Shown here: one piece after another, positions 33,560-44,640 of the stretch | Position numbering within the stretch: the first letter of the stretch is position 1 | How the letters are laid out: each line of letters begins with the position of its first letter | Source: Vesta saturnalis | Taxonomy: Eukaryota > Arthropoda > Insecta > Coleoptera > Lampyridae | DNA: 64,000 bases | NCBI GenBank assembly: GCA_036346205.1 | Contig: JARFJB010001946.1 | Span: forward strand, 248,001 to 312,000 | Direction of reading: 5' to 3' | Position numbers and translations under genes: made by a program | Notes under the pieces: model-generated | What the model saw: only the letters and a program-made list of their open reading frames with translations | What the model was told of the DNA's origin: nothing | Databases searched by the model: none

Positions 33560-36500
33560 TATGTTCATCAACCTTGTTCTCAGCTTCAACTCAATATTTT
33601 TTGGGTAGTTTTTTTAATTGGTTTTGTGATAAAATCAACTGCAATTAACCGTTCAACAATTAAAAAAAGTTTTTTTAAAATCATTTATGAAGTTTTCAAT
33701 TCTTGCTATTTTTTTCAAATTTGAACGAATGTTCATCGATCTTTTTCTCAGCTCCAACTTAATATTTTTTTCTCGTCTTTTTATTGGTTTTGTGATAAAA
33801 TCAACTGCAGTTAGCCGTTCAAGAATTAAACATTATTTATTTTTGCTGTTTTCAAATTTGAACTAACGTTTATCGAACTTTTTCTCAGCTCCAACTTAAT
33901 ATTTTTTGCCAGTTTTTTTATTGGTTTTGTGATAAAATCAACTGCAATTGGCCGTTCAAGAATTAAACATTATTTATTTTTGCTGTTCTCAAATTTGAAC
34001 TAACGTTTATCGAACTTTTTCTCAGCTCCAACTTAATATTTTTTGCCAGTTTTTTTACTGGTTTTGTGATAAAATCAACTGCAATTGACCGTTCAAAAAT
34101 TAAACATTATTTATGAAGTTTTCAATTTTTGCTATTTTTTTCATATTCAATTTTCATTTTTTTTATTGTTTTGTGATAAATCAACTGCAATCAACCGTTC
34201 AAGAATTAAAAATTATTTATGAAATTTTCTATTTTTGCAATTTTTTTCAAATTCGAACCAATGTTCATCGACCTTTTTCTCAGCTCCAACTTAATATTTT
34301 TTGCTGGTATTTTTATTCTTTTGTGATAAAATTAACTGCAATTGACCGTTCCAGAATTAAACATTATTTATGAAGTTTTCAATTTTTGCTATTTTTTTCA
34401 TATTTAATTTTTATTTTTTTTTTCATTTTCAATTTCATCGACCTTTTCTCAGCTGCACCTTAATATTTTTTGCTCGTTTTTTTATTGGTTTTGTGATAAA
34501 ATCAAGTGTAATTAGCCGTTCAAGAATAAAAAAAGTTTTTTTTAAAATTAATTATGAAATTTTCTATTTTTGCAATTTTTTTTTAATTCATGTTCATCGA
34601 CTTTTTTTCAGCTCCAACTTAATATTTTTTGCTGGTGTTTTTATTTTTTTATGATAAAATCAACTGCAATTGGCCGTTCAAGAATTAAAAATTATTTATG
34701 AAGTTTTCAATTTTTGCTATTTTTCTCAAATTTGAACTAATGTTCATCGACCTTTTTCTCAGCCCCAACTTAATATTTTTTGCGCGTGTCTATTTTTTTC
34801 AAATTTGAACCTTTTTCTCAGCTCCAACTTAATATTTTTTGCTGGTTTTTTGTTGTTTTGTGATAAAATCAACTGCAATTAGCCGTTCAAGAATTAAAAA
34901 TTATTTATGAAGTTTTCAATTTTTGCTATTTTTTTCCAAATTCCATTTTCATTTTTTTTTAATTTTCAATTTCGTCGACCTTTTTTCAGCTCCACCTTCA
35001 TATTTTTTGCTCGTTTTTTTATTGGTTTTGTGATAAAATCTACTGTAATGAGCCGTTCAAAAATTAAAAAAGGTTTTTTTTAAATTATATATGAAGTTTT
35101 CTATTTTTGCAATTAGCCGTTGAAGAATTAAAAAAAGTTTTTTTTAACTATTTATGGAGTTTTCAATTTTATGTATTTAATAAAATGAATAATAATTTTT
35201 AAAAAATTATTTATGAAGTTTTCAATTTTTGCAATTTTTTTCAAATTTAAACTAATGTTCATCGAGCGTTTTCTCAGTTCGAACTTAATATTTTTTGCCC
35301 GTGTCTATTTTTTTCAAATTTGAACCAATGTTCATGGACCTCTTTCTCAACTCCAACTTAATATTTTTTGCTGGTTTTTTTATTGTTATGTGATAAATTC
35401 AACTGCAATTAGCCGTTCAAGAATTAATAATTATTTATGAAGCTTTCAATTTTTGCTATTTTTCTGAAATTTGAACCAACGTTCATCGACCTTTTTTTCA
35501 GCTCCAACTTAATATTTTTTGCGTGTGTCTATTTTTTCAAATTTGAACCTTTTTCTCAGCTCCAACTTAATATTTTTTGCTGGTTTTTTTGTTGTTTTGC
35601 AACAAAATCAACTGCAATTAGCCGTTCAAGAATTAAAAATTATTCATGAAGTTTTCAATTTTTGCTATTTTTTTCTAAATTTCGTTTTCATTTTTTTTTT
35701 TATTTTCAATTTCATCGATCTTTTCTCAGCTCCACCTTAATATTTTTTGTTTGTTTTTTTATTGGTTTTGTGATAAAGCGAACTGGAATTAGCCGTTGAA
35801 GAATTAAAAAAAGTTTTTTTTAACTATTTATGAAGTTTGTGCTATTTTGTTTCAAATTTGAACCAATATTCATTGCCCTTTTTCTCAGCTCTATCTCAAT
35901 ATTTTTTGCTCCTTTTTTTATTGGTTTTGTGGTAAAAATCAACTGCTCTAAAAAAGTTTTTTTAAAACTATTTTCTGAAGTTTTCAATTTTTGCAATTTT
36001 TTCAAATTTAAACCTGTTCATCGACCTTTTTTTCAGCTCCAACTTAATATTTTTTGCTCCATTTTTAATTGGTTTTGTGATAAAATCAACGCAATTAGCC
36101 GTTCAAGAACTAAAAATTTTTTTTAATTATTTATAAAGTTTCCAATTTTTGTATTTTTTTTTCAAATTTGAACCAATTTTCATCGACCTTTTTCTCAGCT
36201 CCAAGTCTATATTTTTTGCTCGTTTTCTTATTAGTATTGTGATAAAATCAATTGCAATCAGCCGTTCAAGAAGAAAAAAATTTTTTTGAATTATTTATGA
36301 AGTTTTCAATTTTTGGTATTTTTTCAAACTTGAACGAATGTTCATCGACCTTTTTCCAGATCCAACTTAATATTTCTTGCTCGATTTTTAATTGGTTTTG
36401 TAATCAAATCAATTGCTATTAGCCGTTCAAGGACTAAAAGTTTTTTGTAGATTATTTATGGTTTTCAATTTTTGCAATTTTTTTCAAATTTGAACCAATG

Positions 36501-36640
36501 TTCATCGACCTTTTTCTCAACTCCAACTCAACATTTTTTGCTCGTTTTCTTATTAGTTTTGTGATAAAATCAACTGCAATCAGCCGTTCAAGGACTAAAA
36601 AATTTTTTTTTAATTTTTGCTATTTTTTTTTCAAATTTGA
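33560..36640 (+). repeat. T-rich ~157-bp tandem satellite array
   Basis: About 20 copies of a unit with the word order 'gttcatcgacctttttctc', 'agctccaacttaatattttt', 'ttggttttgtgataaaatca', 'actgcaattagccgttcaag', 'aattaaaaattatttatgaa', 'gttttcaatttttgctattt'. Successive 'cagctccaacttaatatt' words lie about 52-284 bp apart, mostly 134-176, so deletions and partial units are common. The strand bias (T over A) is extreme and makes spurious Phe-rich frames. It is not coding. Confidence 0.9.
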
Positions 36641-37020
36641 ACAAACGCAATTACGCCACTGTTTAATTTTTCTGAAACGAAACGGTAGAATAATAGCTTA
36701 TTTATTTATACAAAAAAATGATCAATATTTATCAAACCCTTCCTGAGAAAAAGGTCTTTGGGTGCAAAAAGCACGATTTTTCAGTGGTATAGTGTTTTTC
36801 ATATAAGTTACGTTGCGCATCAAAAATTTATTTTACTAGATCCAACAAATTATTCATATAGCTATTTCGTACATCAATACCATTCAAAAAGAGACCGAAA
36901 GAATCTAGAACATTGGCATTACTTACATAAATTCATGGAACTTATATGAAGGTTGTTAGTGTAACTATAAAACAAAAATAGTTCTTCTGATTTTAATTTT
37001 TAGTTTGTTTTTAATTGTAA

Positions 37021-38640
37021 CTCCGCCAGGGGTGTTTAATGGTTGGATTGAGTAGCCCAAAAGTCACCACTGCCGGTTCCCACGCCCGGGTAAAGGAGGA
37101 GAGTTGGAGGGCAGGCTAGCAACCTACCCTCTGTAAAAAAGTTAATATGCTCACAGAACCGGAAAAACGGTAAAGACGTAGCAGAACTAATAGAATATAA
37201 CAACAAAGATGAAAATACTTGGATTAAATACCTAACCGAACTATTTTAAAAACAGGAAGATGATGAAGAAGACCACACTCCTGATACAGTAGTAGACAAC
37301 TAAATACATCTAAGCCAGGACGAAGTCTCAAGAAACCTAAAAATAGAAAAACGCCCGGACAAGATCAAATACCGAAAGAATTAATAAAATGCGGTGGGTC
37401 CAGCCTAACCAAATAGATGAAGAACAAGCACTATGCTACTACTTTCCAAAAAAGGAGACAAACAAGAACCGGAAAATTATAGGGGCATTCACTTACTAGA
37501 CACAGTATTCAAGCTAACAACAAAAGTCATAATTAATAAAATCAATTGCGTCAGAAGAACAACAGGGGTTTAGATCTGGAAAATCGTGTACTGACGCCGT
37601 GTTTATCAACCGTCAAATCGTGGAAAAATCATTGGGGTATATATGTTTTGTAGATTTATATAAAGCATTTGACCGAACCCAGTTATATACCTTCCGTATG
37701 ATAGACAGTTACCATTAGGTATCATTAAGACGATTGAAAACATCTATAAAGACAATCAGACACAACCTATATTAAATGATAAATAACAGCAGCAATTCCG
37801 ATGAATAGGGGAATACGTCAAGGAGACTCTGAGTCTACTTTTATTCAACATAATAAGAGTTGAAATTATAAAGAAGGTACGCAAAGAGAGAGGTTATAAA
37901 ATGAGAGACTCAGAAATCAAGATTCTTTGCTACGCAGACGACGCAGTTTTAATAGCAAAAAGGATGACCTGCAACGACTGCTGAATACATTCAATAACAC
38001 TAGTAAACAGTTCAACATGAAGATACGGCCGAGAAAACTAAACTTCAATTGAGTCAATTAGATGTAAATTAGAAGTGGAAGGGAAAATAATCAAACAAGA
38101 AATGAAGTTCAGTTATCTAGGGATAGAACTATCAACATAGGGAAACATCGAAGAAGAAGTTAAGCGACAAGCAAACAAAACCAATAAGATAGCAGGATGC
38201 TTAAATAATACGATATGGCGCAATAAACACCTCCAAATACAAAGGTCAGAATCTACAAATCTATCATCAGGCCAATTATGACGTACACGGCGGAAACACG
38301 ACCCACTACATCTGACACACATAGAATTCTCGAAATTACGGAAATGAAAATACTAAGAAGAATGTCGGGCAAAACTTTACTGGGTAGGGAAAGGAGTGTA
38401 AATATAAGAAGAGAATGTGGAATAGAAGATATTAACGAGTGGGTACACAAAAGAAAGAGAGAGAATGGAATTAACACATAAATCGAATGGCGGAAGGCAA
38501 AATAGTGAAGATTGCTAGGGATACATCACCAGCAGGCAGAAGAAGTATCGGGAGACCATGGAAAAGATGGTCCGACAGCTTACACCCGGAATAGTTAGGT
38601 CAAACCGAAGAAGGAACACGCTAAAATAGCCTATTATAGA
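37021..38640 (+). pseudogene. LINE nested in Kolobok (YADD RT, GRP-x-KRW tail)
   Basis: The 5' part (37021-37150) is GC-richer and resembles the leader of insect LINEs with an AP endonuclease, but the endonuclease itself is deleted. From 37195 there is linker ('DENTWIKYLTELF'), then RT: 'EQQGFRSGKSCTDAVFINRQ' (37560), 'YICFVDLYKAFDRTQ' (motif A), 'RQGDSES' (motif B, damaged), 'ILCYADDAVLIAK' (37920, motif C) and 'MKFSYLGIELST'. Later fragments are 'LEITEMKILRRMSGKTLLGR' and 'NRMAEGKIVKIARDTSPAGR' with 'GRPWKRW' at the end. Many frameshifts occur. It lies entirely between the Kolobok satellite and transposase, so it inserted into that element. Confidence 0.75.
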
Positions 38641-38690
38641 AAAATTAAGAAGAAGTTTTTAATTGTTTTTATTTTTGTTTACATAAATAA

Positions 38691-40063
38691 AATGCCTGAA
38701 AGTAGAAGAATATTCAAGAAAAGAAAAAAACTACTTTCAATCCTAATCCAAAGGCATCAAGAAAATCAAAACCTAGGACAATCGGTGTTCCTGAACATGT
38801 AATTACTCCATATCAATCTACACAACGTGACCATTCTAGTTCTACGTCTAAATTTAAATTACAAAAACAATCAGAATATTTTGACAAATTTGATAGTACA
38901 TCTACACTGGATATTGTGGTGATAAAGTGGTCTGAACGTAAAAACAGTTGCTTTTTATACTAATTGTTTCGAAAGCATAGAGTACACAAATTAATCAGTT
39001 ATCAATACGGATCAAACTTCCATGCATGGAATAAATCTGAGGCTGGTTTATGGTTTTAGAGCCACAGAAATTCGACACGAAGGCGGTATTATGACCCTTC
39101 CACCACCTACATATTACTACCAGCCATACATAAATTTATTACAAAAGACCACTAAATCTTTGACAGAAGAATCAATGTCCGAAGCATTGGAAGAAGCGGT
39201 GAACGTGAATCACGTCAGCAGAGATTTGACGATTGCATTAGACGGTTCTTCACAGCAACGCCGTTTCTCCTCACTAAATGGTATAATTTTAACTTGAAGC
39301 TTTGACATTAATAAAATTGTAGATGTGTGTATTATGAGCAAGTATTGTTTATGCAGGAATAAACTTCCAAACCAACATGACGAAAATTGCTCTGCAAACT
39401 ATCCATATATGTTCTAGTGGAGGTGTGGAGGTTTCCGGAGCTAGGAAAAGGTTTGAAAATTCAATAACAGAATGTAAGGTATGAATACTATTTATGGGAT
39501 GGAGATAGCAAGGGCTTCATGGAAGTTGGAAATAGTAAGCCGTATGGAGAGGAACTGCTATATAATATATTGGTCACATTAAAAAGATGGAACTCAGAGT
39601 GAGAAAGCTAAAGAAAGTAACTGGATCTAAAAAATTATCAGATGGAAAACCTCTTGGAGGAAAAGGACGACTAACTGACGCGGCCATGGAGTGTGTCCCC
39701 AAGGTGAAGACTCTTGGTGTAAACAGCAAAAAAGTATTTTGGAAAAAAACTTCATACCAGCACAGCGAGCATTTCCACCTCCCAAAGGCAGTAATGGAGT
39801 TACCGAAACCCAGATTTAGGAGTTTGGCAAACCCTGATGTTTTACAAAAATGTGTCCATGGCAAGACTCGAAACCTAAACGAGTCTTTTAATAATGTTAT
39901 TTGGAAAATTCTTCCCAAAAGAACATTTGTAAGTTTGAACACTCTGGAGACCGGTGTGTATGAAGCTGTATCGTCGTTAAATCTTGGGCACATATCCAAA
40001 TGCAAAGTTTTCAAAAAACTACAAATTGTTCCAGGGATAGGGTGCATAAAAGCATTAAAAAAT
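38691..40063 (+). pseudogene. Kolobok transposase
   Basis: The start is ATG 38691 ('MPESRRIFKKRKK'), then frame changes. 39022-39296 includes 'EALEEAVNVNHVSRDLTIAL' followed by DGSSQQRRFSSLNG, the family's first catalytic block (DGTWQxRGxxSLNG). Further blocks are 'SGARKRFENSITEC', 'DGDSKGF' near 39500 (second Asp block), 'GHIKKMELRVRKLKK', 'KLSDGKPLGGKGRLTDAAME' and, near 39850, 'CVHGKTRNLNESFNNVIWK' with the third acidic residue. The tail 'GVYEAVSSLNLGHISK' is also typical. Length approaches that of known Kolobok proteins. Frameshifts and stops between 38730 and 39590 inactivate it. The last 160 codons are intact. Confidence 0.8.
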
Positions 40064-40359
40064 TGATGCAGAACTTATTCAAAATGCTGAGTATAAATTC
40101 AAAAATGTATCAAAAGATACTTGTAGTGCAAGAAGTAAGGCAAAAAGAAAGTTGGAAGAGGAGCTAGTGGAGGTAGGGGGTATGCCGTACGAGACAGGAG
40201 CCAACTAAACAGTATGCACCTTTTATGTTAAAATTTATTTTTTTTACACTTTTACTCATTTAATAATTATGCGGACTGGCTTAAATATCAATGTATAATA
40301 AGCCGTTAAAAACTGAAAATCGATTTAATTTTCAATTTTTGCGACTAGCCCCCCCTTAA

Positions 40360-40955
40360 GATAAGTTACATTACAACACAGAAATTTAGTTATCTGATTA
40401 GAAAAATTATAAAACTACGCCCTACATTGTTGAAAATAGTCTTGTTAGTGTTACAGATATCTCAATACTAGAAAGCGATACTTTAGATTTAGACAAATGT
40501 TTTTAAATGCCTGAAAAATTGTAGCCTTTGCACATGTAACATCTACCACAATTATTAACAGCTAATTGCAATTAATTTGCAGGAACTTTCAATGAGCCGC
40601 AATTTTTTACCATTACTATTCAGATTAAATGTATGTATTAACGTCTTAAAAAGGTTTTTATTAATTCACACGTTCTTTAGACAGTAGTGTTCCAGTCACT
40701 TTAAAGGCAGTGTAAGAATAAAAACAGATAGCAAGAAAATTGGCAGCAATAACAGATATTATTGTTGGTTATAAGTTTGAATTGATATCTTTGGTTGCCT
40801 ATTATAATCGTATATGATCTTCAGTAAGTGTGGCTAGGTTCGTTTTAACCGTTTCGCCCTGAGTATAAATATTTATCCCAGAACAAATAATACATGATCA
40901 TCTTTTTTTTATGATTGTGGACCTGAACAGGCTAAATAAGGCCTATCGTGCTAAA
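40360..40955. other. Intron sequence between Kolobok and LINE
   Basis: No gene. The right portion (40850-40955) is probably the 3' untranslated tail of the minus-strand LINE that follows. Confidence 0.4.
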
Positions 40956-40959
40956 GCAC

Positions 40960-43110
40960 TCAGGAACACTTAGGAGGATGGATAGAAGGATAATGAATTG
41001 CCAATAGATGCCTATGAACAGCTACCTTAAATTTTCTCATATCATAAGTGAGAGGAAAACAGGAACTAGGGAAATCATTCCAGAGTTTAGAAGCCGTGTA
41101 GAAAAATGTGGATTGTGCCCGTTTGGTACGACAAGTGGAGATTTGTACTACATACTGATGATGTGAATGAGCGAACCGAGTGTTTCTAGCTAAGATAGCC
41201 GGAGATGGTATCAAAGAATGTAATTCACCAGCACAATAGTCGTTGTAATAACGATAATACAAAGAAAGAACTGAAACCATCCTTCTATGCTCAAGGGACT
41301 GTATGTGAGAAGTTAAGGACGGGTCATTTATAAGCCTAATCGCTCTCTTTTGAATACGATCAACGATATCGAGAGCGTATTGGGGAGCACTAACCCAAAG
41401 GTGAGAATTATATTCCAGATGAGGCCGAATTTGGGTCTTATACAGCAGAAGGAGTTGTCGAGAGGTAAAGTACTGCTTAGATCTGTACAAAAAGCCTATT
41501 TTACGAGCAGCTGTTTTGGTAGCTGACAGAAGATGGTGAACCCATGAGAGATTTGAAGATACAGTCATACCCAACAGAGTAATAGAGTCTGAAAACTTAA
41601 GAACTAAGCCATTCATACTTACAACAGGAAATGATCGATCTTTTTTGGCGGACATAAGGCGACACTGAGTTTTGTTAGCATTAAATTTAACTAGATTATT
41701 GCTTCTCCATTCGAGAATACGTTGAATGTCTTTGTTGATTGAATTTGCCATTTCAGCTTTAATTTCTTGATTTGACATAGAAGGTGGATTATCATTATGA
41801 GTAGCCTGAGATGAACCACAGTGAAGAGTGCTATCGTCAGCAAAGCAATGGATGGGGTTAGTTGTTGAAGAAATAAGGTCGTTTATGTACAGCAGAAAAA
41901 GTGTAGGCGCTATAACGGATCCCTGTGGTACGCCCGCGTTAATGCTAACTTCTTTTGAAAAAAAGCCATCAACTACGACACGTATTCGTCTTTTATCAAG
42001 GAAACTAGAAACCCAGTTGATGAGCGTATCATTTAACCCAAACGAGGTGAGTTTGGCAAGTAAACACTTATGCCAAACTTGGTCAAATGCCTTTGAGATA
42101 TCTGAAGCGACTACAACTGTTTCACCGGACTGCTCTACTGTATTGTTCCAAACTTGGGTCACATATGAAAGAAGATCGCCTGTTGAACGACTTTGCCTAA
42201 ACCCATATTGGTGGTCACTAAGGAGTTTGTTAGTTTCAAGGAACGTGAGCAGTTGCTGACTGATGGCTTTTTCCATGATTTTAGACAAAATGGAAGTGAT
42301 GGCAATTGGTCTGTAATTTGAGGGTTCGGTCTTATCACCTTTTTTGGGAATAGGTTGAACATTTGCTAACTTTCATGATGAAGGGAATTCCCCAGAAGAT
42401 ATAGAGATCGTATAGAGCTTAGATAGGACTGGTACTAGTTTGGGGGAACATTTCTTTAAGACAATAGCTGGGATACCGTCTGGGCCAGTCGCCTTATTGA
42501 GATCAAGCCTACTGATGATTGATTCCAGGAGCTTGTACCGAAAATGAATTGGTTTCATAACGTATGAAGAAGAGTTGACTAGGGGCACATCTTTTCCAGA
42601 ATCATTGAGACACGAGTTTGATGCAAACAAATCCACAAAAACGTTGGCTTTGTCTAGAGAATCAGCAACTACCGATCCGTCAATAGATGTCAGGGGGGGA
42701 AATGAAGATGTTCGAAAGTTTTTACTAATGGCTTTTGCTAAAAACCAAAATTTACGACTGCCTAAAGGAGATGTAGCTAGTTCATTGCATTTTCGTTGTT
42801 CGAACAACTTTTTAGTTTTAGTGATGACACCTTTGCAGATATTTCTAGCACCAACGTATTCTACATGACTGTCAACCGATTTATTAGATTTCCATTTAAT
42901 GTAACATTTATTTTTTAAAGATATTGCATCAGAATAAGCCTTATTGAACCAGGGTTGGGAACGTGAATGACCTACACGGTACTGTTTTTTTGGAATGTAC
43001 AACTCCATTCCCATGAGGATGACTTCAGATACTGAAAGAGCGATGTCCGAAGAAGAGGACGACTTAAAACAATATTCACGCCATGGAAAGGTTGCAATTT
43101 ATTTCAAATG
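40960..43110 (-). pseudogene. CR1-like LINE reverse transcriptase, copy A, nearly intact
   Basis: One minus-strand frame runs from about 43110 to the stop at 40960 with a single nonsense codon near 42373 (TGA where the family has Trp, 'GEFPSS-stop-KLANVQPIPK'). It begins in the endonuclease-RT linker ('MGMELYIPKKQYRVGHSRSQ'). The RT has 'NYRPIAITSILSKIMEKAIS', 'QYGFRQSRSTGDLLSYVTQ', 'ASDISKAFDQVWH' (motif A), 'NAGVPQGSVIAPTLFLLYIN' (B) and 'HCFADDSTLHCGS' (C). The post-RT domain follows ('LLLLYKTQIRPHLEYNSHLW'). The endonuclease is lost by 5' truncation. It is the youngest-looking retroelement here; a more decayed copy of the same family lies at 46817-49350 in the opposite orientation. Confidence 0.9.
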
Positions 43111-43189
43111 ATAGGTTTTGACTGGTGTATATGTGTACCGGCAGGGTTCTCACGTGGTACAATTGTGTACCACCAGGTGTGAGATGATT

Positions 43190-44640
43190 CTGTGAGATCT
43201 CTGAAATTTTATTGCAAGGTAGTTTTTCAGTAATACAGCAAACGATTTGGTATTTACTTTACGTGGTAGAACAGTCCTTACACAAAGGGATATTACATTC
43301 TTGTCAAATTGTCCTTGTTCGCTTCTGACGTTTCTCGTTGTCACACTTGTCTACCCTTCAATAGGAAAGTGTAATCATACGGCACTGTACCTTTTCCTTT
43401 TTTTGCTAGGAGGTCATCTTTTTGGGAGTGGTAACAAAATATTTTGTGTGCCCTCAGCTATCAGTTCTTCGGCAAGCGTTATGAAAAGATACTGGAAAGA
43501 GGTTGTTCTATTTTCGCCCCCTGACTCATAAGTATTACTTCCTTTCTTACTCGCCACTTCATACGCAATAACCCAAACAATGAAAATATAGACTGCAGTT
43601 TATCCCTCATTGCTGGGTCATGTTTTATGTTGGACATGCAGGTTCCCAAAGAAGGACAATTGAATGTTTCCTACAGTAGATGCAAGTGATTTTACTACCC
43701 TTTCTCCGAGGATAAGTGACTTACTGACTTACTTTTTCGTGGAAAAGATCTCACAATAAATTTTCATGTCACAGACGTAGCCATAATCATAATCACATCC
43801 AAGTCATAACTTAATCCTCTTTTTGTAGACTCGAGGGTCATTTATTGCTTCAGAGGGACCCTTTTTGAATTTTGTCATACTCTCATCGATGCTTTGAAAA
43901 ACACAATCTTAGCAATGTTTTTAAAATGTGTATTTCAGGAATGCTGAGATTACATCATTATAATGAGAGTTCGATGCATCAGGTGGTTTCTCCGGTGAAG
44001 TGAAATAAAGTTTGGAAACCGAAGTCATGAATCTGACTCGGTACATTGCTTTTTCTATAGCACGACTGCCTAGTGACCCTTTTCTACTCCAGTAATATTT
44101 GATAGCAGGGAACTTTCTATACGACATTATGAGTATACTCACATCCCAGTAAATTTTGTAGTTTTTCCCTTATCGGTCAGCTTCTCTTTGTGTTTTCTGC
44201 CCTTACTCCTCATTTCCAGGCGCTCGTTGGTAAACTCCACGATATGCAGATAAGGGGAATGAGGTAACATTTTATGGAAAAATTGCTCAAATGTGGCGTA
44301 ATTGTCTCATGTATTAGGCAACTTCTATTTGATGGTAGAATTTTTGCAGGAATAAAGTCATCGTTCGACAAAACCCGTCCTAAAGTACGGTTAGCTTCTG
44401 AATTCTCTTGATTTGATTGAGATTCAGTAACAAAAGTTTATACGGCATCGGTCATTTCAATATCTGATATACTAAGTGAAAATTCTTAACCTGAAAGATC
44501 ATTTTTCTTATGATCACTATTATCGTCTGGTCCCCTGTTATTGCCGGGTACATAATCATCACTGGATCCAGCCGCATGGTTCTTTTTTCTCCTCTGAGGA
44601 ATCAAACTCCGACAAATTTTGAGCGGTTTATTTTAGTTGA
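43190..44640 (-). pseudogene. Second piggyBac-like transposase remnant
   Basis: On the minus strand, the acidic N-terminal stretch lies near 44500-44640. 44142-43921 reads 'MSYRKFPAIKYYWSRKGSLG', 'AIEKAMYRVRFMTSVSKLYF' and 'TSPEKPPDASNS', which corresponds to the piggyBac segment with YW...MSRxRFxxLxxxLHF. The catalytic core is mostly gone. Near 43350-43260 a frame gives 'KCDNEKRQKRTRTI', a stop, then 'QECNIPLCKDC', the C-terminal Cys motif. It is a different lineage from the 28.9-31.7 kb copy. TTAA ends were not found with confidence. Confidence 0.6.

Larger units (their letters stand above)
33520..40355 (+). mobile_element. Kolobok DNA transposon with TTAA duplications and internal satellite
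   Basis: The element is bounded by TTAA at 33516-33519 and 40356-40359. The ends are imperfect inverted repeats: GGGGGCGGCTGGTCGC (left) and, read inversely, GGGGGGGCTAGTCGC (right). TTAA duplication together with a Kolobok transposase inside makes the family assignment firm. Contents in order: a 3-kb satellite array, a nested LINE (37021-38640) and the transposase remnant (38691-40063). The ~90 bp before the right end (taagccgtt...ttttcaatttttgc) is a diverged copy of the satellite unit, so the array appears to have grown from sequence near the terminus. Confidence 0.85.

Noticed and set aside
33560..36640. CRISPR-like array
   Set aside because: The units are tandem with no unique spacers, in a eukaryotic transposon.
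33512..36746. Many Phe-rich short open frames
   Set aside because: Products of the T-rich satellite array, with no start or domain logic.
39574..40047. 157-codon minus-strand frame
   Set aside because: Antisense shadow of the Kolobok transposase C terminus.
41828..42259. 143-codon plus-strand frame inside the LINE
   Set aside because: Antisense shadow of the minus-strand RT.
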